Counted from the first letter of the stretch, positions 7,294 to 16,733 are shown. The stretch is DNA of 64,000 nucleotides from Rothia nasisuis (GCF_928381405.1 NZ_CAKMSB010000002.1:186001-250000); one strand, 5' to 3'. Notes: a model not told the origin generated them from the sequence alone. Translations and numbers: made by a program.

Positions 7294-8058
7294 ATGACCA
7301 CCACCGCACACCGCCGCAACATGCTCAGCGACACCATCATCGTTATGAGCCGCGAGCTGCGCCCCGTGACCAGCGATCCGTTCTCTCTGGTATTTGGGTT
7401 GGTCCAGCCGCTGTTCCTCCTCTTGCTGTTCGGGCCGCTGATCGCCACGAATCACGAGTCGCCCTGGGCCTGGTTTGTTCCGGGAATCCTCGTCATGACT
7501 TCCCTGTTTGGCACTGCCGCCACCGGGTCGAATCTCCAGTTCGACCTGCAGAGCGGCTCCCACGAACGCCTCTTGGTCACACCGCTGACCCGTTCCTCCC
7601 TGTTCGTCGGACGCGCACTGAAGGAATTTGTGCCACTCGTGGTTCAGGCCGTCGTGGTCATCGTCATCATGATCCCGTTTGGGTTCCGTCCCCACCTGGG
7701 CGGGGGCCTCATCGGCCTGCTGCTCGTGGGCATCCTTGGCATCGGCATCGGTTCACTCAGCTACGCGCTGGCCATCGCCACTCGCCGGCAGGACTGGGTG
7801 TTCTGGACCGTGCACCAGACTGTGCTGTTCCCGCTGATGATCCTCTCCGGCATGCTGCTGCCCCTAGATAACGCACCCGCCTGGATGCGCGTCCTGTCCC
7901 AGATCAACCCGCTTACCCACGTCGTGGCCGCCGAGCGCGACCTGTTTGCCGGTCAGATCGCCACCACCCACGTTGCCCATGGATTCCTGGCAGCGACCAT
8001 CACCGCCGTCCTCGGCATTGTTCTCGGGCTGCGCGCCCTCCGCGCCAGCACCAGCTAA
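7294..8058 (+). CDS. ABC-2 type exporter permease, DrrB-type
   Basis: A 254-residue membrane protein with about six hydrophobic segments and the ABC2-family motif DWVFWTVHQTVLFPLMILSG near the fifth. I choose the ATG at 7294, which follows caggag with good spacing, over the ATG at 7276 that overlaps the ATPase stop. It is the membrane partner of the preceding DrrA-type ATPase; two copies of each would form the transporter in the cytoplasmic membrane. The block 4034-8908 seems richer in GC than the flanking genes and lies between an IS remnant and tRNA genes, which hints at acquisition by transfer. Confidence 0.88.
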   Translation: MTTTAHRRNMLSDTIIVMSRELRPVTSDPFSLVFGLVQPLFLLLLFGPLIATNHESPWAWFVPGILVMTSLFGTAATGSNLQFDLQSGSHERLLVTPLTRSSLFVGRALKEFVPLVVQAVVVIVIMIPFGFRPHLGGGLIGLLLVGILGIGIGSLSYALAIATRRQDWVFWTVHQTVLFPLMILSGMLLPLDNAPAWMRVLSQINPLTHVVAAERDLFAGQIATTHVAHGFLAATITAVLGIVLGLRALRASTS

Positions 8059-8083
8059 CCCACTTCACGAAAGGACCGTAACC

Positions 8084-8908
8084 ATGCACATTCTTGTCAC
8101 TGGAGCCACCGGCCACGTTGGCCGCCACCTTGTCACCCAACTGAACGACGCCGGACACCGCGTCCGGGCCCTGACCCGCAACCCAGCCAGGGCCAACCTG
8201 CCGGCAGGCGTCGAAGTGGTTGCTGGTGACCTCACCGACACCAGCACCCTCACAGCAGCCTTCGACAGCATCGAAGGGATACACCTGATCACCTTTGGCG
8301 GTGACAACGGTGAGGAACTGACCAACGGCCCAGAAATCATCGCGCTGGCCGAACGTCACGGCATCCGCCGCGCCACCGTGCTCGGCGGCTGGTCGCCCAC
8401 CAGTATTGAGGCCGCCTTGCAAGGCAGTTCGATCGCCTGGACCATCCTCCAACCGGGCGAGTTCATGGGCAACGCCCTGGAACTGGCCGAGGAGATCCGC
8501 ACCTCCCGAACTGTCTCAATGCTCGCCACCTACCCCAGCGCGGTCGTGCATGAAGCCGACATCGCCGCTGTCGCTGTCGCCGCACTCACCCAGAACGGCC
8601 ATGCGGGACAGTTTTACCCGCTCACCGGGCCAGAGGCGCTCACCCCGGCCGAACGTGTGCGTATCCTCGCCGAGGCGACGGGCCAGGACATCGCCTTTGT
8701 GCACCTGAACGAGGAAGCCGAACGCGCACGGCTGCAAAGTTACGGATACGACGAGGAGTATGTGGAGTTCGGCATCCAGCTCGCCACCAACCCTCCCGAC
8801 GCCGCCGGAGTGGTCCTGCCCACCGTTGAAGAGGTCACCGGACAACCGGCCCGGACATTCGCTCGGTGGGCGCACGAACACGCCGAGCAGTTCGGCACCA
8901 TGACCTGA
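8084..8908 (+). CDS. NmrA-like NAD(P)-binding protein
   Basis: A 274-residue atypical short-chain dehydrogenase of the NmrA/NAD(P)H-azoreductase-like group. The dinucleotide motif TGATGHVGRH lies at residues 6-15, and the mid-section PGEFMGN and HEADIAAVAVAAL matches the family. Start at 8084, after aaagga. The longer frame from 7946 only shadows the permease gene. It follows the exporter genes by 25 bp and is probably part of the same operon. Members act as quinone or redox sensors and reductases; no specific substrate can be assigned. It might modify the compound handled by the exporter, but that is speculation. Confidence 0.85.
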   Translation: MHILVTGATGHVGRHLVTQLNDAGHRVRALTRNPARANLPAGVEVVAGDLTDTSTLTAAFDSIEGIHLITFGGDNGEELTNGPEIIALAERHGIRRATVLGGWSPTSIEAALQGSSIAWTILQPGEFMGNALELAEEIRTSRTVSMLATYPSAVVHEADIAAVAVAALTQNGHAGQFYPLTGPEALTPAERVRILAEATGQDIAFVHLNEEAERARLQSYGYDEEYVEFGIQLATNPPDAAGVVLPTVEEVTGQPARTFARWAHEHAEQFGTMT

Positions 8909-8997
8909 ACTTGTGGTGCGGGCATCATCACCCGCTCAGCGATCCTCGCCCACACCACCATCGATGCGCCGACCGAAGTCACCACAGAAACAAAACT

Positions 8998-9017
8998 GCC
9001 CCGCCATCAGGCGGGGC
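8998..9017 (-). terminator. Terminator of the tRNA-Ala pair
   Basis: Perfect 8-bp stem (gccccgcc / ggcggggc) with a 4-nt loop; read leftward it is followed by AGTTTTGTTTC. It lies 25 bp downstream of the second tRNA-Ala and has the form of an intrinsic terminator. Confidence 0.8.
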
Positions 9018-9041
9018 AAGTTTCGATTTTCTCATCTTACG

Positions 9042-9114
9042 TGGAGGTAAGGGGATTCGAACCCCTGACCTTCTGCATGCCATGCAGACGCGCTACCAAC
9101 TGCGCCATACCCCC
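9042..9114 (-). tRNA. tRNA-Ala (GGC)
   Basis: The 73-nt cloverleaf has acceptor GGGGGTA/TACCTCC, anticodon loop ATGGCAT giving GGC, and the standard T-arm GGTTCGAATC. The CCA is not encoded. It is nearly identical to the upstream copy except in the acceptor stem, and the two are separated by one base, so they are processed from one transcript. Confidence 0.93.
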
Positions 9115-9115
9115 G

Positions 9116-9188
9116 TGGAGCTAAGGGGATTCGAACCCCTGACCTTCTGCATGCCATGCAGACGCGCTACCAACTGCGCCATAGCCCC
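9116..9188 (-). tRNA. tRNA-Ala (GGC)
   Basis: The first-transcribed member of the tandem pair: acceptor GGGGCTA/TAGCTCC, anticodon GGC in loop ATGGCAT, no encoded CCA. The body from the D-arm through the T-arm matches its partner, which points to tandem duplication with later acceptor change. Confidence 0.93.
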
Positions 9189-9350
9189 TTATTTATCTGC
9201 CGCTTACAGCGACCTCTTTAGTTTAGGCCACCCCTGAGCCCCAAAGCAAACTGAGGCTCAACCTAATGATATGAGCTAGAACACTCAGGCTACGGGGTAT
9301 GACTCAGCACAATTAAGAAGGCAACTCCCTCCCCCGCTCTAGGGCAGGTC

Positions 9351-9368
9351 GGGGCGCATATGCGCCCC
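9351..9368 (-). terminator. Palindrome downstream of rsfS
   Basis: ggggcgcatatgcgcccc is a perfect 18-bp palindrome 16 bp after the rsfS stop codon. It could stop transcription of the long leftward gene set, but no U-tract follows it. Confidence 0.4.
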
Positions 9369-9384
9369 AATACCAGCTAGAAAA

Positions 9385-9837
9385 CTAGTCTTCGCGCTGG
9401 TTCACCAGGTCCGCTTCGGGGGTGATGATTTCAAAGTCAGCCTCAGCTCCCTGAACATCAACCTCACCGGCCTCGCTCTCAAGACCCAAATCAATGCGGG
9501 GAGCTTCGCCCCACAGGCGGTCCAGCGCGTAAAAAGCGCGATCTTCCTCATGCTGAACATGCACCACGATGTCACCGAAGTCAAGCAGAACCCAACGGCC
9601 CTCAGCGCGACCTTCACGGCGCAGGGGCTTAAGCCCCAGCTCCTCACGTAGCTTATCTTCAACCTCGTCAACAATTGCGTTAACCAGTCGTTCGTTGTGG
9701 GCAGAGACAACCAAAAAGCCGTCAATCAAACCCATAATGTCAGAAGCATCAACAGCCAGCAGGTTGGTGCCCTGCATGTCATCAGCCGCGCGTGCGGCTA
9801 CCTTCAACGCTTCAATAGACTCTGCAGCAGCGGTCAT
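9385..9837 (-). CDS. rsfS: Ribosome silencing factor RsfS
   Basis: A 150-residue RsfS/YbeB/Iojap protein. It binds ribosomal protein L14 on the 50S subunit and blocks subunit joining when nutrients are short. Family signatures are GTNLLAVDASDIMGLIDGFLV near the start, then ERLVNAIVDEVEDKL, EGRAEGRWVLLDFGDIVVHV and FYALDRLWGEAPRID. The C-terminal tail of about 30 residues is acidic and longer than the E. coli form. I start at the ATG at 9837, after AAAGGG; a GTG six codons upstream is the alternative. It is the last gene of the leftward nadD cluster, the usual actinobacterial order. Confidence 0.95.
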   Translation of the reverse strand: MTAAAESIEALKVAARAADDMQGTNLLAVDASDIMGLIDGFLVVSAHNERLVNAIVDEVEDKLREELGLKPLRREGRAEGRWVLLDFGDIVVHVQHEEDRAFYALDRLWGEAPRIDLGLESEAGEVDVQGAEADFEIITPEADLVNQRED

Positions 9838-9897
9838 TTCGCCCTTTCCGAGCACATCGTTCCCTCAACCTCTGAGGGGTTTCATTCATCTAAAGTT

Positions 9898-11106
9898 TTA
9901 CCGTAAGAAGTAGAACCATATACCGGTTGCTATCAGCAACAGCAGGAGAATTCCCAGCATCGAGACCAGCGCCCCAGACTTTTTAGTCTGAGCGGGCACC
10001 TCAGAGGAGCCAGATTCGTGCCCTGCCTCCACAGTCTCAGATAAGGAGGTCTCATTGGCATCGTCTGCTAGCCTGTGCCGCCGAGTGCCGCTAGAGCTCT
10101 CCGCCTTCTCGTTATCGCCTAATTGCTCCAGCTCGTTCGTGGGGTCGTCATCGTCCTCAAGGGGCTCGTCGTAGGTGTAGCCTGCCGGTGCCAGCCGGTC
10201 TACTTCAGAACTATCAGAGTCTACCGCAGAATCGGTTGCATCACGTGCAGACGCTAGGGGCCACGGGGTTCTCGCCGAATCAATTTCGCTCAGGTCCAGG
10301 CCCTGAGCATCAACAGCAGGCACGGGTTCAGGTAATTCAGGTATAGCTGTATCTGCGTAAGCGCTAGGACGTTCCGAGACAGCAAGCTCTGTCACTTCAC
10401 CGTGGTCAGGCCCAACAAGAGCGTCAGAACCTTCCGCTGCAGACTGGGCAGACTGACGTTCGTCCTCCTTGGCCTGGGCACGCGCAATAATAGCTGTAAC
10501 AGCCTCAGAGTTGGTCGTAGTCTGATTCTGGCCGGAATCTTCAGTAGCTGATTCTATCGGCTCAGCTTCAGACTCAGTGTTTTCATCAGATGCCAACCCA
10601 AGCTGATCAACGCTCACAAAGCCCGTGTGGCCGGTGATTTCTCCGGTAGCGGCCGCAAAATCAACCTTCTCAGCTCTCTCATCGGCTGGGTAGGCATCCG
10701 TAGCATAAACTTGCTGTTCAATTCCTGCCAGGGGGTCATCGAGCACGGTAGCTCGAGTCTCGTCAAAATCGACGTTCACTTCACCCTGATCATTTGAGCT
10801 GATATTGCCCATCTGCGAAAGATTGGCGAGAGAGCGGGTTGGGTCCTTGGGTACCTCCACCCCGTCAACGTCGCCCATAAACATAGGCATTTCTGGTGGC
10901 TCTTCATCACCGCGCTGTAGTGCCCGTAGGTACTCCGCGACCTCATCGTAGTAACGGGCAAGGCGTCGGGGCCCCATGGGGCGGGTTGGTGGGGGCACCT
11001 CTAGCCCATCTGGAGTGATGAAAGGCTCATAGAGATAGCTGGGGGTTGCCTCATCCGGGCTGGTACCGGGCTGGCCGCTATCGGGTTGCTGGGGGCTGGT
11101 GGTCAC
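9898..11106 (-). CDS. Acidic, C-terminally anchored membrane protein, unknown
   Basis: A 402-residue protein I do not recognise. There is no signal peptide. The N-terminal 110 residues contain GLEVPPPTRPMGPRRLARYY and a helix DEVAEYLRALQRGDE, the only part likely to be folded. The middle is low-complexity and rich in Asp, Glu, Ser and Thr. A single hydrophobic helix at the very end (VSMLGILLLLLIATGIWFYF) would anchor it with the bulk in the cytoplasm. It starts with GTG at 11106 after AAGGACG. It lies between nadD and rsfS; other actinobacteria often carry a hypothetical or LytR-type gene in this slot. The position is conserved; the function is unknown. Confidence 0.75.
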   Translation of the reverse strand: MTTSPQQPDSGQPGTSPDEATPSYLYEPFITPDGLEVPPPTRPMGPRRLARYYDEVAEYLRALQRGDEEPPEMPMFMGDVDGVEVPKDPTRSLANLSQMGNISSNDQGEVNVDFDETRATVLDDPLAGIEQQVYATDAYPADERAEKVDFAAATGEITGHTGFVSVDQLGLASDENTESEAEPIESATEDSGQNQTTTNSEAVTAIIARAQAKEDERQSAQSAAEGSDALVGPDHGEVTELAVSERPSAYADTAIPELPEPVPAVDAQGLDLSEIDSARTPWPLASARDATDSAVDSDSSEVDRLAPAGYTYDEPLEDDDDPTNELEQLGDNEKAESSSGTRRHRLADDANETSLSETVEAGHESGSSEVPAQTKKSGALVSMLGILLLLLIATGIWFYFLR

Positions 11107-11195
11107 TGTGCGTCCTTACGGTCAACAGGTTTCTTGCTCTTATGCTACCAAGTTTGCTCTGACCCCGTCAGAGCAACAGGTTGCTGCAGCCCAAT

Positions 11196-11894
11196 CTATT
11201 TTAGCCGGGGCAGGCCAGCAACGTACCCGCCGGAGGCGTCGGTATCGCTGTCAGCTTGACTGTAGAGCTCGTATTTGTTGATGTACTGCACTACCCCATC
11301 CGGCACCAGGTACCAGACGGGGAGGCCGTGTTTGGCGCGATCGCGCACGTGGGTAGAGGAGATAGCCATGGCCGGGATTTCGAGAACACGGACGCGGTCG
11401 GCGGCCTCAGCAGGTACTTCTAGCTCGTGCCCGGGGCGTGTCACTGCCACAAACGTGGCCAGATCCCACATACGGTCGGCGTCCTTCCATGTGGTGATTT
11501 GGCTCATCGCGTCTGCACCGGTAATAAAGAAAAGTTCAACGTCAGGTCGCTGGGCGTGTAAATCGGTCAGCGTGTCAATGGTGTACGTGGGCCCATCACG
11601 TTCAATATCCACGCGGCTGACGGTAAAGCGCGGATTGGAGGCCGTAGCAATCACCGTCATAAGATAGCGGTGCTCGGGGGCGGTAACCCTTTTATTGGCT
11701 TTCTGCCAGGGGTTACCGGTGGGCACAAAAAGCACCTCGTCAAGGCTGAGAATCGCGGCGACTTCACTCGCTGCGACCAGATGCCCGTTGTGGATTGGGT
11801 CGAAGGTTCCTCCCATAACTCCAACACGGGTGGTGGTTGGGTCAGGTTCAGGAATTCCAAGCTGACGTCGAATTTCGTGGGCAGGGCGAATCAC
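11196..11894 (-). CDS. nadD: Nicotinate-nucleotide adenylyltransferase
   Basis: A 232-residue NadD, which joins nicotinate mononucleotide and ATP to make deamido-NAD in the cytoplasm. The nucleotidyltransferase motif [12 protein letters not shown] (about residues 28-39) is intact, followed by [10 protein letters not shown] and the ISST-VR motif (ISSTHVRDR) near the C-terminus. GTG start at 11894. The extra N-terminal 20 residues before VGVMGG are common in Micrococcaceae. It stands downstream of proA and a small membrane-protein gene, within the obgE-proBA-nadD-rsfS order of actinobacteria. Confidence 0.95.
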   Translation of the reverse strand: MIRPAHEIRRQLGIPEPDPTTTRVGVMGGTFDPIHNGHLVAASEVAAILSLDEVLFVPTGNPWQKANKRVTAPEHRYLMTVIATASNPRFTVSRVDIERDGPTYTIDTLTDLHAQRPDVELFFITGADAMSQITTWKDADRMWDLATFVAVTRPGHELEVPAEAADRVRVLEIPAMAISSTHVRDRAKHGLPVWYLVPDGVVQYINKYELYSQADSDTDASGGYVAGLPRLK

Positions 11895-11942
11895 AGGGCT
11901 CCTGAGGGCGGTGACGAGATCGGCGGTTTACTACGTACACGT

Positions 11943-11990
11943 TCGGCGCGGCACCTACCCCGAGAAGGGGCCTTGCGGGTACCGCGCCGA
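11943..11990. repeat. Large hairpin between a small membrane gene and nadD
   Basis: Arms tcggcgcggcacc (11943-11955) and ggtaccgcgccga (11978-11990) pair over 13 bp with one mismatch, around a 22-nt loop that contains a smaller GC hairpin. It may end the upstream transcript or set the level of nadD expression. Confidence 0.5.
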
Positions 11991-12012
11991 CAACGGGTTC
12001 GGGGTTTATTCC

Positions 12013-12261
12013 CTAGTGCTTGCGCTTGCTTTGGTAGTCACGCAGAGCTTCGGTTTCATCACTGCTCAGGTGATCCGGTGCGTGATCAGGGCGGACAACG
12101 CCACGGCCTGAGAAAGAGATGGTAATAAAGAAAAGAAGGCCGAAGAAAATGAAGCCGAAAATGGCAAACCACCAGGTGGGCATACCAAAGAGTTCAAGCT
12201 GGTGGCTCCCTTCCTCTGAGGCAACAACCGCTGCGCCAGCGGCAAGAACAGATGAAAACAT
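12013..12261 (-). CDS. Small membrane protein, unknown
   Basis: An 82-residue protein with one strong hydrophobic segment (TWWFAIFGFIFFGLLFFITI, about residues 29-48), preceded by a weaker hydrophobic stretch at residues 3-14. The C-terminal cytoplasmic tail is polar, with a DETEALRDYQSKRKH end. A ribosome-binding site (AAAGG) stands 7 nt before the ATG at 12261. Small proteins of this kind are found between proA and nadD in Micrococcaceae; no function is known to me. Coding is supported by length, start signal and amphipathic design rather than by a named family. Confidence 0.7.
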   Translation of the reverse strand: MFSSVLAAGAAVVASEEGSHQLELFGMPTWWFAIFGFIFFGLLFFITISFSGRGVVRPDHAPDHLSSDETEALRDYQSKRKH

Positions 12262-12401
12262 ATGTGTACCTTTCGTTTCTGAGGCGGGTGGCCCGCCCCA
12301 GCACGGGCATAGGGTGGAATCTATCTACCATGCTACCGGGTCGTGAGTGCTTTGGCCCAGCTTACTCGGTTGCACGGCAATGTTTTTTGGTATGACGGGG
12401 C

Positions 12402-13685
12402 CTAGTCACGCGTATGCCAGTTGCCGCGCACAATCCACTTGGTCGTCGTTAATTGCTCTAGCCCCATAGGGCCGCGGGCATGCAACTTTTGCGTGGAGAT
12501 ACCCACCTCAGCCCCCAGACCAAACTGCCCGCCGTCCGTGAACCGGGTGGAGGCATTCACATAGACCGCCGCAGAGTCAACGTCCCGAATGAACTTCTCG
12601 GCGTTGGCTATATCGTTGGTCAGAATAGCCTCGGAGTGGCCGGTGGAAAATGTTCGAATGTGAGCGATAGCTGCCCTCACATCCGGCACGGTCTTGACCG
12701 CTATGTCCAGTGAACCGTACTCGGTGGCCCAATCTTCATCGGTGGCGGCAACAGCGTCAAGGCCCTCGGGAAGAATTGCACGGGTAGCCTCGTCCGTGTG
12801 CAAAGTTACCCCGGCCTTCGCCAGGGCAGCCAGGACGCCCGGAGCGGCTTTAGCCCCCTCAGCCAGCAGGAGGGTCTCTACGGTGTTACAGGTGCCGGGG
12901 CGCTGAGTTTTAGCGTTCACCAGAATCTCAGCTGACTTAACGGGGTCAGCTGTAACATCGAGGTAGATGTGGCAGTTGCCCTCTCCCGTCTCAATCACGG
13001 GCACCTTAGCGTTCTGTACCACCGACTGAATCAGGTCATGCCCACCACGGGGAATCAGCACGTCAATGTGGCCGCGGGCCTGCATCAGGGCCTTGGCGCC
13101 GTCTCGGCCGAACTCGTCCACCGACTGTACCGAGTCGATGGGAAGCCCGGTAGCATGCAGAGCATCGCGGATAATGCGCACAATCACCTGGTTACTCTTG
13201 GCCGCAGCTGAGCCACCGCGGAGCATGACCGCATTACCTGCCTTGATAGCCAGTCCCGCAATATCAACGGTAACGTTGGGGCGCGCCTCATAAATCGCAC
13301 CGATGACGCCCATAGGAACCCGAACCTGCTGCATCAGCAAGCCGTTGGGCAAGGTGGAGCCGCGCACCAACTCCCCCACCGGGTCAGGTAGGGCTACCAG
13401 CTCCCGCAGGGCATCAGCCAGCTCCTTGACACGACGCTCATTGAGGGCAAGGCGGTCGAGCATGGCTTCACTCATGCCGTTCTCACGCTCGCGGGCCAAA
13501 TCCTGAGCATTCTGCTCAATAATCACACCGGTGTGTTTCTCCAGCGAATCAGCCACAGCAGTCAGGGCGCGGTTCTTCCAGCGGGTATCTGCCTTAGCCA
13601 GTCGGCGCGAGGCTATTCGAGCGTCAACGGCCATATGAACGACCTGCTCCATAACGTCTTCGGGAACAGTCAGTTGCTCACCCAT
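12402..13685 (-). CDS. proA: Gamma-glutamyl phosphate reductase
   Basis: A 427-residue ProA, the second enzyme of proline synthesis: NADPH-dependent reduction of glutamyl-5-phosphate to the semialdehyde. The aldehyde-dehydrogenase fold is recognised from EARPNVTVDIAGLAIKAGNA, and the catalytic cysteine lies in QRPGTCNTVETLL. The C-terminal FGLGAEVGISTQKLHARGPM is the family signature. Strong start (GAAGGAG before the ATG at 13685). It lies 84 bp downstream of proB, so glutamate kinase and its unstable product's reductase are made together. Confidence 0.97.
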   Translation of the reverse strand: MGEQLTVPEDVMEQVVHMAVDARIASRRLAKADTRWKNRALTAVADSLEKHTGVIIEQNAQDLARERENGMSEAMLDRLALNERRVKELADALRELVALPDPVGELVRGSTLPNGLLMQQVRVPMGVIGAIYEARPNVTVDIAGLAIKAGNAVMLRGGSAAAKSNQVIVRIIRDALHATGLPIDSVQSVDEFGRDGAKALMQARGHIDVLIPRGGHDLIQSVVQNAKVPVIETGEGNCHIYLDVTADPVKSAEILVNAKTQRPGTCNTVETLLLAEGAKAAPGVLAALAKAGVTLHTDEATRAILPEGLDAVAATDEDWATEYGSLDIAVKTVPDVRAAIAHIRTFSTGHSEAILTNDIANAEKFIRDVDSAAVYVNASTRFTDGGQFGLGAEVGISTQKLHARGPMGLEQLTTTKWIVRGNWHTRD

Positions 13686-13769
13686 GAGCTTCTCCTTCGA
13701 GGCTAAAAGGACTCTACGCCCACCATCCTACCGTGCCCGGGGTGGCCCAGTGGCGGAAGCTTGGCGTGG

Positions 13770-14888
13770 CTATTGAGTGGGTTGTGCGCCACCAACCAGC
13801 GCTATATTATCAGCGTGAGCCACAGTACCGTCATAGGTTTCGCCCATGGCCGCCTGAATCTGCTCGGTGTGCAACCCTATCATCTGGGCTGTCTCCCCCG
13901 CCGAGTAGGAACTCAGCGCGTGGGCAAGCACCTGCCCCGCTTCATCAACGATGGCAACCGGGTGACCGCCGTCGAAGGCGCCCTGCACACCGGTCACTCC
14001 AGCCGCTAACAGGGAGCGGCGGCGACGCAGAGCCGCAGCGGCTCCCGCGTCAACGGTAATTGCACCCCCAATATCGGCCAGGTGCTCCAACCAGAGGGTC
14101 TGTACCGGGCGGCGCTCACCGGTCGTATAAAACCAGGTTCCCACGTCCTCACCAGCAAACGCGGCACGGGCATTGGGGGCGCTGGTGACGAGTGCTGGGA
14201 TACCGGAGGCAGCGGCCAGCTGGGCTGCTTTGACCTTGGTCACCATACCACCGGAGCCCACCCCCGCTGAACCAGCTGAGCCGATATCCATGCCTGCCAC
14301 ATCGTCAGCAGAACGCACCTGTGAGACCCGCTGCCCGCCCTCCGCCGGGTGGCGGGTGTAGAGGGCATCAACGTCTGACAGGAGGAGCAAGGCATCAGCT
14401 TTAACCGTATGAGCTACCAGAGCCGCAATGCGGTCGTTGTCGCCAAAACGAATTTCGCGGGTGGCCACCGCGTCATTCTCGTTGATAATGGGCATGACCC
14501 CCAAATCGAGCAGGCGCTCTAACTGCCGGTGTGCGTTACGGTAGCGGTCACGCGCCATCAAATCTTCGGCGGTCAGTAGCACCTGGGAGACCGTGACGCC
14601 GTAGCGGGAGAAGATATCGGTATAACGGCTCATGAGAAGTGACTGCCCCACAGATGCTGCGGCCTGCTGGGTGGCTAAATCCTTGGGGCGGCGTGATAGG
14701 CCAAGGGGCGCTAGCCCCGCCGCAATAGCGCCAGAAGACACAAAAACCAACTCGATGGAGGGGTGCTCTTTCTTCTTTTTCGCTAGCACATCAGAGATAG
14801 TGGCTATTGCCAGCTCGTCCAGGGAATTTTCAATTGAAGTCAGTGACGACGAGCCGACCTTGACCACAATGCGCTGAGCTCGGGGCAT
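13770..14888 (-). CDS. proB: Glutamate 5-kinase
   Basis: A 372-residue ProB, which phosphorylates glutamate in the first and feedback-regulated step of proline synthesis. The amino-acid kinase domain has VVKVGSSSLT at the start, FVSSGAIAAG, and the INENDAVATREIRFGDND motif. A C-terminal PUA domain follows from about residue 280 (GGAITVDAGAAAALRRRR). I choose the ATG at 14888; a longer frame reaches into obgE but adds residues unlike the family, and 372 residues is the usual length. The ribosome-binding site there is weak, so a slightly earlier non-ATG start is possible. Confidence 0.93.
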   Translation of the reverse strand: MPRAQRIVVKVGSSSLTSIENSLDELAIATISDVLAKKKKEHPSIELVFVSSGAIAAGLAPLGLSRRPKDLATQQAAASVGQSLLMSRYTDIFSRYGVTVSQVLLTAEDLMARDRYRNAHRQLERLLDLGVMPIINENDAVATREIRFGDNDRIAALVAHTVKADALLLLSDVDALYTRHPAEGGQRVSQVRSADDVAGMDIGSAGSAGVGSGGMVTKVKAAQLAAASGIPALVTSAPNARAAFAGEDVGTWFYTTGERRPVQTLWLEHLADIGGAITVDAGAAAALRRRRSLLAAGVTGVQGAFDGGHPVAIVDEAGQVLAHALSSYSAGETAQMIGLHTEQIQAAMGETYDGTVAHADNIALVGGAQPTQ

Positions 14889-14991
14889 GTCGGAGCGGTC
14901 GACAATGGGGCTGCGGCGGTGCTTGCCACGTGATTCCGCTGAAGCCTGAAAGGCGCCTTTCAAATCCAAAATTTTAGCTCCCTCAATGGCA

Positions 14992-16593
14992 CTATTCAGC
15001 GTCCTGCTCAGCCGAACGCTGGCCAGTCTTGGCTGCACGGGCTTTGTCTGACTTGGCTTGGTCAACCGATTCGGTCCAGATACCAGCTACGCGTTCAGCT
15101 TCAAGTTCGGCGCGGGCTTCGGCCTTGGCGTCCATCCGCTCGTGGAAATCTGCCTTACGCTGGGCACGCGTAGGGCGGATGATTTCTTCGAGCCTGGCGT
15201 CGGTACCGCGGGGGGATGAGAGCAGCTCGGCACCGCCGACCATGGTGGGCTCCCAGTCGAAGACCACGGAATCAGCCTCCTCACCAATGACCACGGCATC
15301 ACCTGCACGGGCACCGGCCTTGAAAAGTTCGTCCTCAACGCCCAGGCGGTTGAGGCGGTCAGCCAGGTAGCCCACGGCCTCGTCATTGTTGAAGTCGGTC
15401 TGCTTAATCCAGCGTTCGGGTTTTTCGCCGAGCACCCGAAAGAGCGGTTCCAGGTTGCGTTCCTCCTTGCGGATGGTGAATTCCTGGCGCTTCTTGGAAC
15501 GGAATCCCTTGGGCTTAATAATGACGGCGTCTTCGGCAGGGGCCTCCTTGGATTTCTTACGGGCCTTGCGGTCCGCCTCGACCAATTCTGCCATAGCAAA
15601 GGTCAAGCGGCGTAGACCCTCGTGGGAGGCTGTTGAGATCTCAAAAACCCGGTAGCCCCGCTCTTCAAACATGGGGCGCACAAACTCAGCCAGCTCGCGG
15701 GCCTCTGGCACATCAATCTTGTTGAGGACGATCAGCTGCGGGCGCTCGTTGAGCGGCACGGTGACGCCGGCGGTGGGGTCAACCTCGTAGTTTTCGAGCT
15801 CACCGCGAATCACATCAAAGTCACTGATGGGGTCACGGCTGGATTCTAGGGTGGCGCAGTCAATGACGTGCACGAGGGCACTTGATCGTTCGACATGACG
15901 CAAAAAGCGGTGACCCAGCCCGCGGCCCTCAGAGGCTCCCTCAATCAGACCGGGCACATCGGCTACGGTATAGCGAACATCACCCGCCTGCACCACACCC
16001 AGGTTGGGAATCAGGGTGGTGAAAGGATAATCGGCAATCTTGGGTCGGGCCGCTGAAATCGCTGCAATCAACGAGGATTTGCCCGCTGAGGGGTACCCCA
16101 CCAGGGCAATATCTGCAATGGATTTGAGCTCCAGCACAAGGTCACGGGTTGAACCGGGAATACCGAGCAGGGCAAAGCCCGGGGCCTTACGCTTGGTAGA
16201 GGCTAACGCGGCATTACCCAGGCCGCCCAAGCCACCTTCAGCCGCCACGAACTCGTCCCCAACGCGCACCAGGTCGGCCAGAACGTTGCCGTCCTTGTCT
16301 TTGACCACGGTGCCCTGGGGCACGGGCAGAATAAGATCTTGACCGTTGAAACCGTGGGCCAGGTCACCGCGGCCAATATCACCGTTGGGGGCATGCTGGT
16401 GGGGGCTGTGATGGTATTCAAGCAGGGTGGTGGTCTGGCCGTCCACCCGCAAGACCACGTTGCCGCCGCTACCGCCGTTGCCGCCGTTCGGGCCGCCGAG
16501 GGGCTTGAACTTTTCGCGGCGAACCGAGACGCAGCCGTGCCCACCGTGCCCGCCGGTTACATGCAAGACCACGCGATCTACAAACTCTGCCAC
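14992..16593 (-). CDS. obgE: GTPase ObgE/CgtA
   Basis: A 533-residue essential GTPase that acts in 50S assembly and stress signalling. The N-terminal Gly-rich Obg fold ([20 protein letters not shown], then [15 protein letters not shown]) is followed by the G domain: G1 GYPSAGKS (about 166-173), [10 protein letters not shown] and NKID. The C-terminal OCT domain ([16 protein letters not shown] onward) and a charged Ala/Glu tail complete the Gram-positive form. GTG start at 16593 after GAAGGAG. It sits in the invariant rplU-rpmA-obgE order and is probably co-transcribed with proB. Confidence 0.97.
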   Translation of the reverse strand: MAEFVDRVVLHVTGGHGGHGCVSVRREKFKPLGGPNGGNGGSGGNVVLRVDGQTTTLLEYHHSPHQHAPNGDIGRGDLAHGFNGQDLILPVPQGTVVKDKDGNVLADLVRVGDEFVAAEGGLGGLGNAALASTKRKAPGFALLGIPGSTRDLVLELKSIADIALVGYPSAGKSSLIAAISAARPKIADYPFTTLIPNLGVVQAGDVRYTVADVPGLIEGASEGRGLGHRFLRHVERSSALVHVIDCATLESSRDPISDFDVIRGELENYEVDPTAGVTVPLNERPQLIVLNKIDVPEARELAEFVRPMFEERGYRVFEISTASHEGLRRLTFAMAELVEADRKARKKSKEAPAEDAVIIKPKGFRSKKRQEFTIRKEERNLEPLFRVLGEKPERWIKQTDFNNDEAVGYLADRLNRLGVEDELFKAGARAGDAVVIGEEADSVVFDWEPTMVGGAELLSSPRGTDARLEEIIRPTRAQRKADFHERMDAKAEARAELEAERVAGIWTESVDQAKSDKARAAKTGQRSAEQDAE

Positions 16594-16674
16594 GATTCAG
16601 CTCCTTCAAGCTAACAATTTCTTTGGGTATCTAGTTTACAGGCCTTACCTTTTGAGGCTGAGCCAGCGGTACGC

Positions 16675-16712
16675 AAGAGGGCGACCACGAGTTGCCTCGT
16701 GATCGCCCTCTT
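16675..16712 (-). terminator. Terminator after rpmA
   Basis: 17-bp arms (aagagggcgaccacgag / ctcgtgatcgccctctt, one mismatch) with a 4-nt loop, 22 bp downstream of rpmA. It should end, or partly attenuate, the L21-L27 transcript before obgE. Confidence 0.75.
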
Positions 16713-16733
16713 AACCGAATAAGATATGGGACC

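Noticed and set aside
8866-9237. Open frame of 123 codons across the tRNA-Ala pair
   Set aside because: It reads through both tRNA genes and their terminator; the repeated peptide only reflects the tandem tRNAs.
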